64,000 nt of DNA from Micropterus salmoides (Eukaryota > Chordata > Actinopteri > Centrarchiformes > Centrarchidae), in the NCBI RefSeq assembly GCF_014851395.1, contig NW_024044681.1, positions 25,771,585 to 25,835,584 on the forward strand. The letters are read 5' to 3'. The notes beneath the pieces are model-generated. The model worked only from the letters and a program-made list of their open reading frames with translations, was not told the DNA's origin and made no database searches. Positions 44,152 to 56,019 of this stretch are shown in pieces; position 1 is the stretch's first letter; the number at the start of each line of letters is the position of its first letter. A program made the translations under genes and the position numbers.

Positions 44152-44250
44152 CTGTTGTTTGCAAAAGCTTCATCAAAATGTGAGTGAGCTCTTTTCTCCT
44201 CGTCTTTCCTCCACTTGCTCCTTCTCTTGCTCTGTCCCCCTTTATATGTT
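44152..44250 (-). promoter_or_regulatory. Candidate TATA promoter and first untranslated exon of the lrrn4cl-like gene
   Basis: On the minus strand CATATAAAGG (44241-44250 region) is a TATA box, and a donor ACAG|GTACGT follows at 44152/44151. Together they outline a first exon of about 60 bp starting near 44215. The link to the coding exon 800 bp away is inferred from strand and distance only. Confidence 0.4.
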
Positions 44251-44337
44251 TCACTTCTCCCCAACAATCACCTCCTTCTTTCTGCCCTCCCACAACCCCC
44301 CCTCTCCCTTATTCCCGACCGTTCTGAACTAGCTCCA

Positions 44338-47300
44338 CCCCCCTTCTTGCTAAATGGTTTAGCAATGTGAGTGACTGCATGTGCATACCATTAGTGGTAT
44401 TACTATAGTCTACTATTAGTTACATCATTGCTTCCTAATTTCTGTTCTTCAAAGTGAACCATCTTCTTGTTGCATTCCTTCACGTTGGGCAGGTTTTTCA
44501 GAGCCTGTGTCACTTGTTAATGTTTTCCTTTTAGGGGTGAAACTGAACAGGACTATGATCGCTGTCATGGTTTTGATTCACATTGGAATTTGTCATCTCT
44601 GACATACCGCTAGTTCCACACAGTCTATCCACGCATGTCCTCCTTTGCCATCTAACCTCTCACCTAAATAAAATATATGAGTCGACTCCAAACACTGCAG
44701 CAAAACAGAAAGGTATGAAAATGGCGGGCAGTTGTTCACCAAAAGGCCGTAAATAAACCTGATTGGACTTGTTCTGGGAATTATTTGTTATGCATGAAAT
44801 TGCCATCCTGGTACTTTTCTTGAACCTGAAACTTGAATGCATGTATATTATTCCACAGGAACCAATGTGTTGACAGGTACAGCATCATGCTTAACTTATT
44901 TTTCCCTTTCAGATAAATCTTTTTATATTTTATTTCTTATATTGTATGTATCAGTTGTTTCTTTTTGCATTTCTTTCTTTCTTTCTTTCTTTCTTGTATG
45001 AGTGTTTGTAAGTGAATGTGTTTGAGTCCAAGTACATACAGGAAAAAGTGTGGGTGTGTAGGTGTGAAGGAGATGCATATAGGAACATGTGTGGGTATGT
45101 TTGTATATTGTGTAATACTAGTTGTGTTTATGTGTTATATCTGAATCTAATGCTTAAAAACATGTTTTTGATTTTGCCTTATTTCCTAATAATTCCTGTT
45201 TATGGTAAAGTACCTCTTTCATAGTGAGTCCATTGTTGGTCTGTAAAGAATTTATTCACAACAAGCCCATAGAAAAACTGAGTCACAAACATTTTAATAA
45301 GCTAGCAGGAACAAAGATGAAGTAACAGGCAATATGAGCTAATTAGATACAGAAGAGTCACTGAGTAAGAAATATTTATGGAAGTGACACAAAGTCAAGC
45401 AGATGGTAACTGTTAGATCGTTTGTTATAGAATCCCACAATGCACTGCCCCTCTTTGCCATGGACCACATCACTTTCCCCCTAACCACAGTGGATGGTAT
45501 ATTTGAAATGGAAGTGGCCCAAATGAATACTACAAGGTATAGCAGGACCAGAGGAGCTCTATAACAAATCATTAGTTGGGATTTTTTAACAGCCTATGGG
45601 AAACAATAACTTCAGGTGCCAGCCTTGGCCAACTGACTCCCTGAATGAGGCAACAGAGATCTATAAAACTAGAATTAACAAGCCAAGATTCTTCTTTCAT
45701 TAGTTCATTTTTAAAACCTCATTCAATTGAAAACATCACGCCTAGTCATTGTTAAACAAATCAGAAATGTGGCACTGCAACACACATTTTCAAGAATGTA
45801 ATGAATTCTGCTGGCACTATTCATTGGACAATATCTCCTAATGACTCAAGTCATCTTTCTGAACATGAGCCATTCGTTTAAAACATGTAATGTGGCGTTT
45901 ATTAGCTACCTCACCTCACTATCATTCATTATTAAAGCAGTCCACAGTGCCTCCTAGAGCCTATAATAATTACAACCAACATAAGTCAAAAAAACATGAC
46001 AAAGGGTGTAAAAGCCAGGCTGGGTGTGTAATGTAGCTGCAAAACTGGGTGTGGGTAACAATAAGTTTTCATGATAGATTGCACTGTGACAATGAGCGGT
46101 TCATCTGCGAAGCACCAGAAAATTCATGATTTGTTTGGCCAGCTCCCCGAAATTAGCATCCTGCAATTACAACGCAGCCTGCCGCAGTCTGCTGATAAAC
46201 TGTTGTCTTCTCCACCAGTTTCAGAGTTTGCATAATCCACTGAGAGGTCGATGGCCTGCGTGTACTTTACCTTTTGAACCCTGGAAGTTTAATTTTAGAT
46301 TGAAAAGGTTAAACTTAAGCTTTTCTCCGCAAATGGCTGCTGGACTACCGCGAGGTGAGTAGTACATTTCATCCCGAAGAGTGACTTGCAGGCTGACAGT
46401 GGGTTTAACGAAGAAGGAAAAAAATGCACAAATTGGTCAAAGAGTCACGCTTGAATAGAAGAAACACGTGGCTATCATGACTTCTCAAAAGGTCAGTAAG
46501 TGATGGTAACTAGCAAGTAATTTCATTGTGTAATATAAAGTGATGCTATAATTGCATTAAGCCTACACATGCAAAAAAGCCAATATCCTAGAAAAAAGAG
46601 AAATTATAAAAAATAAATCATATAGGCTACACACATAACAGGCTACCTGGCTAGACTTGCCTTTGGAGGACTGCAGTGTCATTAATTTAAATGTTCATGA
46701 TTAGTCTTCATTAGGGGTTACATCTGAATACTTTCTGTAAAATGCTAGGGATATGTTGAATAATATTCATTTTGGTGCTTTGCATGTTTTTCATGTGCAC
46801 AATGTCTTCCTTTGCTATTTCCAGCCACAGCCCTTTAGTAAAGTTTGATGCAGTTCTGATGCTTTTGGTTCTCATGATTCATGATTGAATTTGCAGCGTC
46901 ACCCCTCTGCCAGTTAAATTGCTTCTCAAACTGTTGAAAACATTACAACATCTGAAGTCTCTGTCCAGAAGAGTGCAGTCCTAGGAACAGCTAAGATATT
47001 TCACAGAACCCTCAAAACTCCCAGGCCTCTGGTAGAGAACCCGAGCTTGAGGATGACACATACCACCCCGCAAAGCGGTGAGAGGGGGATAAAATAACTA
47101 GTTTTTGATTGATTGATTAATTAATTAATTAATTTGGAAAATATTTTTTCATTCCTATTTTATTATCCAGTTAGATAACAATAACTGGAATATTTTATAA
47201 CCACTTACATGACACACGTGGTCCTCCATACTGGTTTGAAAAGTGATTTAAAAAAGAAAAACAGCAATAATTGTTTAAAACTCTGAGAGGAAATTTTATG

Positions 47301-47467
47301 TTTCAGTGGCTCTGCGTGTGGATGTCCTTTTGACCACTGGGGGAACTGCTCGGACTGAATTTCAAAAGAATTCATGAAATTAAAAGGAATTTCTCTGCTG
47401 AAGAGGAGATGAAACCCTTCAGGTCGCACTCAGGGCAACGTCAACCCCTTTCACTGAGCGTCTTTAC
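44338..47467. other. Intergenic DNA between the lrrn4cl-like and zinc-finger genes
   Basis: Mostly featureless AT-rich sequence. It includes a (TTTC)n run at 44975-44995 and an (ATTA)n run near 47110-47135. An ATG with good context at 46333 is followed by a strong donor (CGAG|GTGAGT at 46355/46356) and is noted as a possible short first exon; nothing supports it further. Confidence 0.5.
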
Positions 47468-47475
47468 TGACGTCA
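47468..47475. promoter_or_regulatory. Perfect CRE palindrome in the zinc-finger gene promoter
   Basis: TGACGTCA, the full CREB/ATF site, lies about 65 bp before a probable first-exon donor (GGGAATG|GTGAGTC at 47538/47539). Position near a first exon is where functional CRE sites usually lie. Confidence 0.5.
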
Positions 47476-47538
47476 ATTCTGTGCGACAGGCCTCGGCGTA
47501 CAATACAGTACAGTTCTGCAGACAGAAGCTGGGAATGG

Positions 47539-47846
47539 GTGAGTCGCTGCTGAGGGCCATGGTATTGAAGTATTTGAACAGTCATTTACGGACTTGAAAG
47601 ACTGATTTAAAGGCAAGCCGCACATTTCTCCTGCAGAGTCACGGTGTTTTACAACAGTACGTCTTTGACCGACTGGCACTTTTAGGATTTAAAGCTAGCA
47701 GGCTAATGTTAGCGAGCGGAGCCAGGCCCAAAGGAGAGTCGCATCTCGGAGTTGACTACATTGTTTTTGTCGGAGACGCCAGTTAGACTGCTAATGAGGC
47801 AGGTGTAATTGGGGACTCTTCTGTCATTTGCTCTGATTTATTCCAG
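47539..47846 (+). other. Probable 5' UTR intron of the zinc-finger gene
   Basis: The donor GTGAGT at 47539 and the acceptor 'ctctgatttattccag' ending at 47846 bound a 308-bp intron. The exon after it starts at 47847 and reaches the ATG at 47945 after stop codons in all relevant frames, so the upstream exon is noncoding. Confidence 0.5.
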
Positions 47847-47944
47847 CAACAAAACCAGCTCGACAGTTTTAGTAGCATATTAAACATTAGCATAGGCTGC
47901 AAACGCTAGCTAACTGCCTTAAAGCTAGCTAAGCACATTAAATA

Positions 47945-48659
47945 ATGACTTCCAGGAGGACAGGCTATGCTGGTAGCATGGATTCCTCTCCATCAAATAG
48001 CGGCAGCAGCTCAGTCCACAGTGGGAGCCGTAAACAAAGTATCATCAACATTCCCGACAGGACCGGGGTAGAGTCCTGTTATGATCGCAAAGCAGACAAG
48101 GCTGGATACGGAGCTTCGCAGGGCAGCGTGACTGTAACGTCGCTGAAATCCCGTCTCGCCCCGACCATTCAAACTGCCATGTCCGCAGCAGTTGATACTC
48201 TTCTGGGCGAAGTGGTGCTTGTGCTCAATGAGACTCAGCAAGAGTTGCTACACAAGGAGCAAGAGAATGAAAGGCTCAAAGTGCGTCTCGAAGTGTCAGA
48301 GAGGGAGCTGAAGACTTTACAGGAATGCCTGTGTAGTGCTCAGAAGCTCATAGACCAGCTTCAGATCTCATACACAGGCCCTCAGACAATCAGTCAGTCA
48401 GTGTTCGCCCCATCGCTGTCTTCCATGGCTTCGATGGCTTCAGGCTTGGACAGGGACCACCAGAATTCCCGAAATGTGAACGGAGCCGGTGTTGACTTGG
48501 GTCTCGGTGGCTCTGTGGACGACTCGCTTCATGGGTTTGAGCCAAGAGATGACTACAAAATGTGCCAGCTTTCAATCCAACCTGATGGCTCTGTGACCAA
48601 CCACGCTCTGGACTTTGCATCCAACACATCTCACATGTGCTCTGAATCCAGCAGGCAAG
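47945..48659 (+). CDS. Zinc-finger gene coding exon 1 (Ser-rich, coiled coil)
   Basis: ATG at 47945 opens a frame to a donor CAAG|GTAAAT after 48659, ending with one base of a split Asp codon. Without splicing the frame stops at 48727. It encodes the Ser-rich start, the LGEVVLVLNETQQELL coiled coil and a spacer. Confidence 0.88.
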
Positions 48660-49798
48660 GTAAATATATACACAATGTGTGTTGTACGCTGTATATTCTG
48701 GGTTTCCTTTGCAAAAAACTTGAATGAGTCAGAACCTACTGTAAATGGACACATGGACTCATTTCTGTGTTTTCATATAGTGATGCTTCTACGTTAACCA
48801 TCTCTTCATGTTACAATTTGTCTTTAGATGAGAGGCAGTCTCAGGGACCAGGTGGAGCATCCAGGTTTGAGATTAAAGAGGAGCAGGGACCAGGTTCAGG
48901 CTCTGGGCAGCCCAGCAGGAAGGAGCCTGGGTTGCGCAATGACAACAGAGTTGGGGATGGAGAGCGATCGTCCCACAATGTTGGTGACCTTGGCTATGTT
49001 CAAGTTGGAGGGGAGGGAGGTTCCCAGCGTGCCTTTACTCACCCTCTGCGTCACCAAAGACCTGTGCGCGAATGCGGTGGTGCCCTGCAGCAGGGCGGAC
49101 TGGATGGACAGAAACAGTTGGCTAGGACTTCTGGAGCCGGGAGAGGAGACAGTGTTTCCCCGGGCAGAGCAGAGGACTCAGCAGGACCTTCAGCCCCTGA
49201 CACAGCAGGGGACCCCTCTGGAGATCGGCCTCACCACTGCTTGGAGTGTGGAAAGACTTTCCGCCTCATCTCCAGCCTGAAGAAGCACATCCGCATCCAC
49301 ACTGGAGAGAAGCCCTACCCGTGTGGAGTCTGTGGCCGTCGCTTCCGCGAGTCAGGGGCGCTTAAAACCCACCTGCGCATACACACAGGTGAGAAGCCAT
49401 ACTCGTGCTCTGAGTGTGGAAACTGCTTCCGCCACCTGGACGGTTTGCGCAAACACAGGCGCACACACACCGGAGAGAAACCCTATGTGTGTGCCATCTG
49501 TGGGAAGCGCCTGAGCCGCCTGCAGCACCTCAAACACCACCAGCTCATCCACACCGGCGAGAGGCCGTGCTGCTGCCCCTTCTGCAATCGCAGCTTTAAG
49601 GAGCCTGCAGCGCTGCGGAAACACATCCGCACACACCGGGAGGAAGGCGGTCACATGGGAATTGGTGCCAGTGATGACACGGACCCAGACGCCATTGATG
49701 ACATTAACAACCTTCATCCAGCAGCTCCGTCCCCTCAGATGAGGTTTGAGGAGTGGGGAGCTGAGGAGGATGAAAGCTCGGTAGTGGACTGTGTGTAG
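47945..49798 (+). CDS. C2H2 zinc-finger protein with N-terminal coiled coil, five fingers, acidic tail (two coding exons)
   Basis: Exons 47945-48659 and 48828-49798 join by CAAG|GTAAAT and 'ttgtctttag' to give 561 residues. The N-terminus is Ser-rich (1-40). Residues about 84-140 form a heptad-rich coiled coil (LNETQQELLHKEQENERL and on). Exon 2 has a sumoylation-type motif IKEE near 253-256. Five tandem fingers occupy about 376-508 with canonical C-x2-C-x12-H-x3-H and TGEKP linkers. The last finger has an extra CC pair before its metal Cys. The tail is acidic (DDTDPDAIDD, AEEDESS). It should be a nuclear DNA-binding regulator. There is no KRAB, SCAN or BTB domain. The N-terminal block resembles teleost zinc-finger genes that start with a short helical region, but I cannot assign a symbol or a target. 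Confidence 0.9.
48828..49798 (+). CDS. Zinc-finger gene coding exon 2 (five C2H2 fingers)
   Basis: The acceptor 'caatttgtctttag' ends at 48827. The exon completes the Asp codon, runs through a Gly/Ser/Arg-rich spacer and all five fingers in one exon, and stops at 49796-49798. One exon holding a whole finger array is usual for this class. Confidence 0.92.
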
Positions 49799-50151
49799 GG
49801 GATTGTTAAAGGAATAACTGTCTGTTGGCTCACCGTGAAACCTACTCCAGGTGAAAAACATGGAATAAGGTTTTTGTGTAGTTTGATGACGCATAAAGTC
49901 ATCTCTGTTCCATACCGTTAGAGTGAATAATGAGGCTAAGTATAACCCTAGCCTGGGAGTTTCCGTTATATCTGACATTTTCATTTTAGATGAACACATA
50001 TTTTTAAAGAATCCACTGCACATTCTTCAACAGCAAGTATTTGCATCCAGCAGCAGTAGCGTACGGATTGTTCCTGGTTTGCCAGCTGTCCAGCAATAAT
50101 TTGGGAAATTAATGGCGGAAGTGGACACAAACTGATTCTCCACTTCAAAGT

Positions 50152-50190
50152 GAGTGTTCAAGGCACTTATATTGCACCTTGAACACTCAG
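50152..50190 (+). other. Perfect 13-bp hairpin in the likely 3' UTR
   Basis: TGAGTGTTCAAGG (50152-50164) and CCTTGAACACTCA (50178-50190) are exact reverse complements with a 13-base loop. It is too short for a microRNA precursor and may be an RNA regulatory stem or chance. Confidence 0.6.
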
Positions 50191-50784
50191 TCAATCATCA
50201 ACTGAGTCACTGCTGCTGCTGAGGTTCAATTGTTAAGATTCTAATAATTGAGGTTCTTGGGCAGACTGGTCAAATCAGATTCATTTCTCAAGTCATATCT
50301 TTAGCACACTGTTCGTGATTTGCAAGTGATCCGATCAGATTGAATTTGCTGTTGAATTAGCTTCAGTTACTATTTAGGCTGAGCTGCTCAGATAGATATA
50401 AATGAATCCATAGGGCTGGTTCATGCTTCATGTGTGGACAGACATACAGGAGTAAAGGCACATTATGTAGCTGGGAATTACAGACTAAACCAAATATCAC
50501 AATATTTTTTGGCTCAGTTTTTTTGTCTGTGTAAAGTGATAATATTTAAGTAGGGGTGTTGCTTTCACACAACATGTATTAACTCAAATCTATGGTTATT
50601 AGAGTTGTCGTGCCCAAGAACATATCACATCTTCATTTCACTTAGCTGGAACAGCCTGTTAAACTGTGTCAAAATTAGGATCTTCACTTCACTGTATCTG
50701 TAACGGAAGCCAGGTAGGCTGTGCAGTGAGTTATCCTTACTCCCCGACACCTTAAGAGATGTGGTAGCGACAGACGCTAGCACC

Positions 50785-50852
50785 CATGGGTTTTAGCCTC
50801 CTTGTTAGTGCATCTGCCTCCCATTCCCGAGGTCGCGAGTTCGGATTGTGCT
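50785..50852 (+). repeat. tRNA-like block, probably SINE-derived
   Basis: 'ggttttagcctccttgttag', 'tgcatctgcctcccattccc' and 'gaggtcgcgagttcggattg' resemble A-box and B-box spaced as in tRNA-derived elements. The B-box (GAGTTCGGATT) departs from the consensus, so it is degenerate. Confidence 0.45.
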
Positions 50853-52273
50853 GTACACCAAACCTCGTGGCTGGTTACACATCCTTTAAGTGCAGAGGAA
50901 ACAACGTAAATAATTTCTGTCTCCTGTCATGTGTTTATACTGATCTATCTCCCAGCGCCACTGCAGCATTAGAGAGGTTTTGCAGCACTTATGTAGTATG
51001 ATTCAAGTTTGTGTTGGTGCACAATAGGACAGTCATAAACTAAAGAAGTTGTTCACCTGTAGTCACCTAGTTTCTTCTGCTAATCAATTAAGTTGAGAAA
51101 AAAAATATTTTTTCCAATATTTGTCCTGCTTCTAGTGGATGCAGTCACAGTAGGAAATCTAGTGTTTATGAAGGACCAAAGCCCATTTATGAATATTAGT
51201 TTAATACCACAGATGTCACCACTGTTTTCAAGGAATAATTACCTACAAAAAATACCATAAAAAGCACTAATTGACTGGTCAGTTGAGTCATTTAATTTAA
51301 GAGGGCAGCATGACCTTGCAGTCTACCCTAATGAGGACATTTTGACTGCATTTACACGGTCATGTGTGTCCTCATGAAGCATGGACCAGTCACTCTGCAG
51401 GGCCCTCATCAGTTACACAATCGTAATGTTTTCAGTCAAGCGGACGCTATGTTAAGAACATCTAATGCATCTAGCTGTACATGCATTTACTTGTTCACAA
51501 AGCTATCTGAAGAGGACATGGGCACAGTTAGTCAACAGCTCAAACACTGTTACTGTTTCTGGAGTCTGATTATCATCTGTCTCTAATGGACCATATCTTT
51601 AGCATTCTGGGGTTTTTTTTCTTTTCTTTTTTTTAAGCTGCTACTATATGTCTTGAAAGCCTCCCCCTTTCTGGACTTGTATTATTGTTACCAATAACTA
51701 GCGAACAGACTTTGGTGCTTGCATGTGCATATCTGTTCCTCTGCTGGCCACAATGCCTCCCTGCTTTTTCTGTAAATAAGAATGTAGTTTTAGCCATTTT
51801 ATCTGGATTATTGAGGGTTAGCATTTGTGGAAAAGTGAATGTGCAACAATTACTACTTCTTTTTTTCTTAAACGTAATGTGCTTTGAAAACATCAGTATG
51901 CTAACATGCAATGTAATTATATATAATCTTATAAAATTTCCTTCCTGATGTTCTGCATCACGGTTTGACAGCAGAGCATTAATCTTTTCAGCCTTTTGAG
52001 CTATACTGTAGGTCTCTGGTGTCATTTCCCATGTATACTACTATAATGATCTCCATGTAACTATTCTATGTACATATACAAGTGTAAGTCATTTTGAACG
52101 GCACTCAAAATGTTAAATATCTGTTACTGTACACCCAGAAAACGGCTTGCCAAGGTAGTCTTTACCCCAGATAATCATATTTATTGTTTTTTGTATTACA
52201 TACAGAGGGGGCCTTTGCATGTAGGTTTTAACTGAAATGGCATTCTTCCTTATGAAGTCAGTGTTAAATGTGA

Positions 52274-52279
52274 AATAAA
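52274..52279 (+). terminator. Candidate polyadenylation signal for the zinc-finger gene
   Basis: Canonical AATAAA about 2.5 kb after the stop codon, followed by T/GT-rich sequence ('ttctgtgttt'). Confidence 0.45.
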
Positions 52280-54121
52280 TTACTTTTTTATGCTTCTGTG
52301 TTTTAAGTATATTCCCCCTACATCTCATTCATCATGTTACCTACTGTAAATGTTACTATATTAAAGGGCCTTGTTTATACTTCTTTTCTTTCTGTTGCTG
52401 TTTGTTCGCTGTATGAAATGAAGAAGATGTTCCTTTTGAAAGAAATTATCTGTGTAACAGTTGGACACCAAACTTAAATGATTACCACAGTACAACTATG
52501 AACTGGATTGATAGTGTTAGCTCAAAGCTAAATCCACGAGTAAATCCTAATTTTAGATATCCTGTCTATCACTTCCGCTTTATGTCGGTTTGCTTCATTG
52601 TGTCATGACAGGAAAACCACATTAACCCTGGAGGAGAGTTTTCGCACTGATTGCCAAACAGATCGTGTAGGTGGTGTGGACACGCCCAAAAGACGGCTCC
52701 CTAATAACCCCTTACTCTTCTCCCAGTGCTAAGTAATGACAGCTGCGTTCATGCACACAGACTGCTATTACAGGTGTCCTTTGGTATGGTCATGTACCAT
52801 ACGGTAAGCTGAACTGGTGAGATGTCACTGAAAAATGTCAACGCATAACAGCTTTTCATCCATAATACCAATAATGTTTGTGTCATTGCTGATAGATTAA
52901 ATTATATTTTTCTTTTAATTCTAAAGAGTACATATTTTGCAGATGTTACGGTTTTTATCTGAATAAATGTGTTGACGGTCAATTTCTCTGAAGGTCTCGC
53001 ACATCGAGAAGATAGTGTGTCAGCTGAGATATTTAATATACAGTTAACAGAGTCATTTTCATCACTGGATCCAAATCTTTTTTGCTTGTGCCCCTTGAAC
53101 CTTCTTAAATTGTTTAATTTGAATGTTTTTTTTTAGAAACCTGAAGAGGTAAAACTATCAGGTGTTTCATAAGAAAAAAAAAGCAAAGATAAATGTCCAA
53201 AAAATTAACAGACCTTTCTGGAACAGGGTCATCTTGTGAGACAGAGACCAGATATTTGAGTGAATAGATAGTATGCTATGGTGGCAGTAGCATATGTTTA
53301 TATAACATATTTGCAAAAAGAAAAAGGAAACCTGTAGTTAAACCTTTTTTTGTTTTTTGCAAACGCACCCACTCTAATGTTGTTTTGACACATTATTGAT
53401 AACAACAGATAACAAAGCTTATATAAGTTATTGTTACAATGCTTGTGTAATGATATTTCACAATCTAAGACATGGTGATGGTAGTTGTTGTTCCTGCTGT
53501 AATGTTTTTGTTGTTGTTTCAGGAATTGCTGCAGAAATATCCAAAGCTGCTTTATAACGTGTAGATAATCTGATTGGAATAATACAAACCGGTGATTGTT
53601 AAACATGTAGAACTCAGACCCAGTGGGTGTTAAGCCTACATTACGTTGATCTAAAAATGACATGCCCACATGTGGATTTTACTCTTTTCACTGAAACTGA
53701 ATGAAGTTAACCTGGAGAGTCATGTGAAAGGAGGCAAATGTCTTCCAACAAAACAGACCACAAATGGGAGTTATGACATCAAGTTGAAGCAAGTGCTGTG
53801 GAATGCACTTAAACACAATATTTCGCTGAATGTATCACAGGAAGTTCACGCAGTGCCCAGCTTGGGCGATGATTGAAAAGCGACACTGGGAAGCACTTTG
53901 GTGGTTGGTGAGAGAGAAGTGCATGTAAACAAATCACAGCAGCTGTTCTACAAAGGAACTCTCACAGAAAATACTGCTAAATAAAAATAAAATATTAAAA
54001 ATCTAATATCCACCTATTCTGAGCTTAAAACGTTTGAATTGCAGTATCTGATGGCACATGCTTTATTGACATGTTTGTAAATACACATGTACAAGCCACA
54101 TGCAAATTATCTTCCAATAGA

Positions 54122-54479
54122 CAGTGACAGAAAGTACTTTTACTTAAGTATTGTACTGAAGTACATTCTCAGGCACTTCTACTCTACTGAATTTGAGAGG
54201 GAAAAATTGTACTTTTAATTACACTGAATTTATTAAGCAGTTACTTTACAGATTAAGATTTTAATTTTTAATCACAACCCCAAAAGTCATTGAGAGCGGG
54301 AGTCAAACATACAATCCTTGGGTTATGAGTCCTGTGCACTGACAATACTGACAGGAGCCATTCTACTACATTTTGGTGATCATACTTTACTTTTAATCAA
54401 GGAAACCTTTGAATGCAAGACCTGTAATGGAGTGTTTTTACATTGTGGTAGTGATACTTTTATCTAAATACTTCCACTG
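54122..54479 (-). repeat. Teleost 'aagtac'-rich repeat (probable hAT MITE), copy 1
   Basis: It begins CAGTG ('cagtgacagaaagtactttt'), contains 'ttgagagggaaaaattgtac' and 'gttactttacagattaagat', and ends 'aaatacttccactg', so both ends carry CAGTG in inverse orientation. I recognise it as a very abundant fish element. The copy at 57114 runs the other way. A tRNA-like piece interrupts it. Confidence 0.75.
54289..54360 (-). repeat. tRNA-Met-like fragment inside the 'aagtac' repeat
   Basis: On the minus strand it reads 'ggctcctgtcagtattgtca', 'gtgcacaggactcataaccc' and 'aaggattgtatgtttgactc', with a CAT anticodon-like loop (CTCATAA) and a B-box-like GTTTGACTCC. The acceptor stem does not pair, so this is a pseudogene or SINE head, not a working tRNA. 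Confidence 0.45.
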
Positions 54480-54827
54480 CCATCTTCAGATAAGTTCCTT
54501 CTCTATGTTAACATCTGGTTTTATCTTGTGTGATACAGCTGTCTGCTTCTCTTTGTTGTTGTCTGGTGCAATGAGTACCACTAAGGTTTCAGTTTTCAGA
54601 AGGGAATTATATTGTACTACTACTAATAATGGTTTATGTGTGCCCTAATGTATTTGCATTCTTTGTGTGTTTGTGTGTGTGTGATTCTTGGCAGCCGATG
54701 ATGCAGTGATGGAGAGTTGCAGAGGCAGAGAGAAATGTGAGAGCAGGCTGTGAACTCTCTGCAGACCCATGCAGTCATTTCCTCAGCGGCTGAAGGTAAA
54801 CACTCACTTTTTGGAGAGGAAGTTACT

Positions 54828-54833
<6 letters not shown>

Positions 54834-54861
<28 letters not shown>
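54834..54861. repeat. (CT)n microsatellite
   Basis: About 14 CT units followed by interrupted CT-rich sequence to about 54880. Confidence 0.85.
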
Positions 54862-54870
<9 letters not shown>

Positions 54871-56019
54871 CTTTCTCACGTTCAGTTGTTGACCCTGTGA
54901 CCCCAAACCCTGGCTGGCCCCCGGTGATCCTTGCAGTTGTAAAGGTACCTTCTTATTTGTTAGGTGTGATTTATCAGCATGCTGACTTCACACGCATTTG
55001 TCTTGTTCAACTTGTGGAATGAGGTGTTTGAGAAGACTTCTGCACAGTGAATTCACTTCATTATGTAATAATTATATACTACACATTATTCATTACTATA
55101 TTACTTTCAGAAGGCCGTTTTGTACCTGTTACTCCATTAAATGTATCTGATGATAGCAGTCACAAACCAGACTAAAGAAATAAAGGTTTACATCATGCAA
55201 AACACACAGGAAGCTCATGAAGCATTGTTGGAGTTTAAACCGATCAACAGTGTGCAGAGTATTGCTTCTAACTTTTATTTAGGTAAACATTGAGAGTAGA
55301 ACTTTTGGTTTAAATTTGGTGTTTTTCTATTGTGGTATTGTGTTTTTTCTTAAATAAAGCATTTGTTTATCATTAGGAAAAAATGCTATCACATTTTAAC
55401 TTACTGAGAGGCATTGGTAGAACACGTTTGCCCAGGTGAATCTACAGGTTGTACATTAGAGAGTGACGTTTACGACAGATAACTTGATATGATGTGTGAT
55501 ATCAGGTAAACTGAATATAATGACCAGATCTCACATCTTTAAAGCTGTGGTGCAGTCACATAGTGTTCGCCTCTCTACTGATTTATTTTTCTCTCTAAGT
55601 GAATAAATGTTGAACTGTCATGAGATAAAAAGCTAGATGTCCACACAGCTGCCTCCTTACATGCTGAGTAACTCCTCATGCTGACCTCAGCTTGACCCCC
55701 ATGACCCATATCAGAAAATGTCTGGTTTGGACTATGTCTGAGGCTTTTTTATGGACATGATAATGTCACTGGAGGTTGGGTATCAGCACCTGGCGGTGAA
55801 CAAACAGGCAAATGATAATTTAATTTCTAAGCAGTAGCCTACAGAGATAATGGTGTGCAGGGACAGTCTTTAATAGAGAGGGGTTTCTTAGTGTCACAGT
55901 CTCATATAAATACTTTTATACATCAGAACCTCTACAGCAGTATGTTATCTGTGTCAGTATTTTTTTATTTTAGGAATGACACACACAGCTGTGCAGCTAT
56001 GATTTGCAGAGTGGGGGCA

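Larger units (their letters stand above)
49799..52279 (+). other. Probable 3' UTR of the zinc-finger gene
   Basis: No coding frame of note follows the stop. A canonical AATAAA at 52274-52279 with a GT-rich stretch shortly after it is the best 3' end candidate, giving a 3' UTR of about 2.5 kb. It would contain the 13-bp hairpin at 50152-50190 and a tRNA-like block near 50785-50850. Confidence 0.45.

Noticed and set aside
45339..45572. 77-codon minus-strand frame with a hydrophobic start
   Set aside because: No family match, no promoter or splice context, and length expected by chance.
49352..50023. 223-codon open frame antisense to the zinc-finger exon
   Set aside because: It is a shadow of the tandem finger repeats on the opposite strand.
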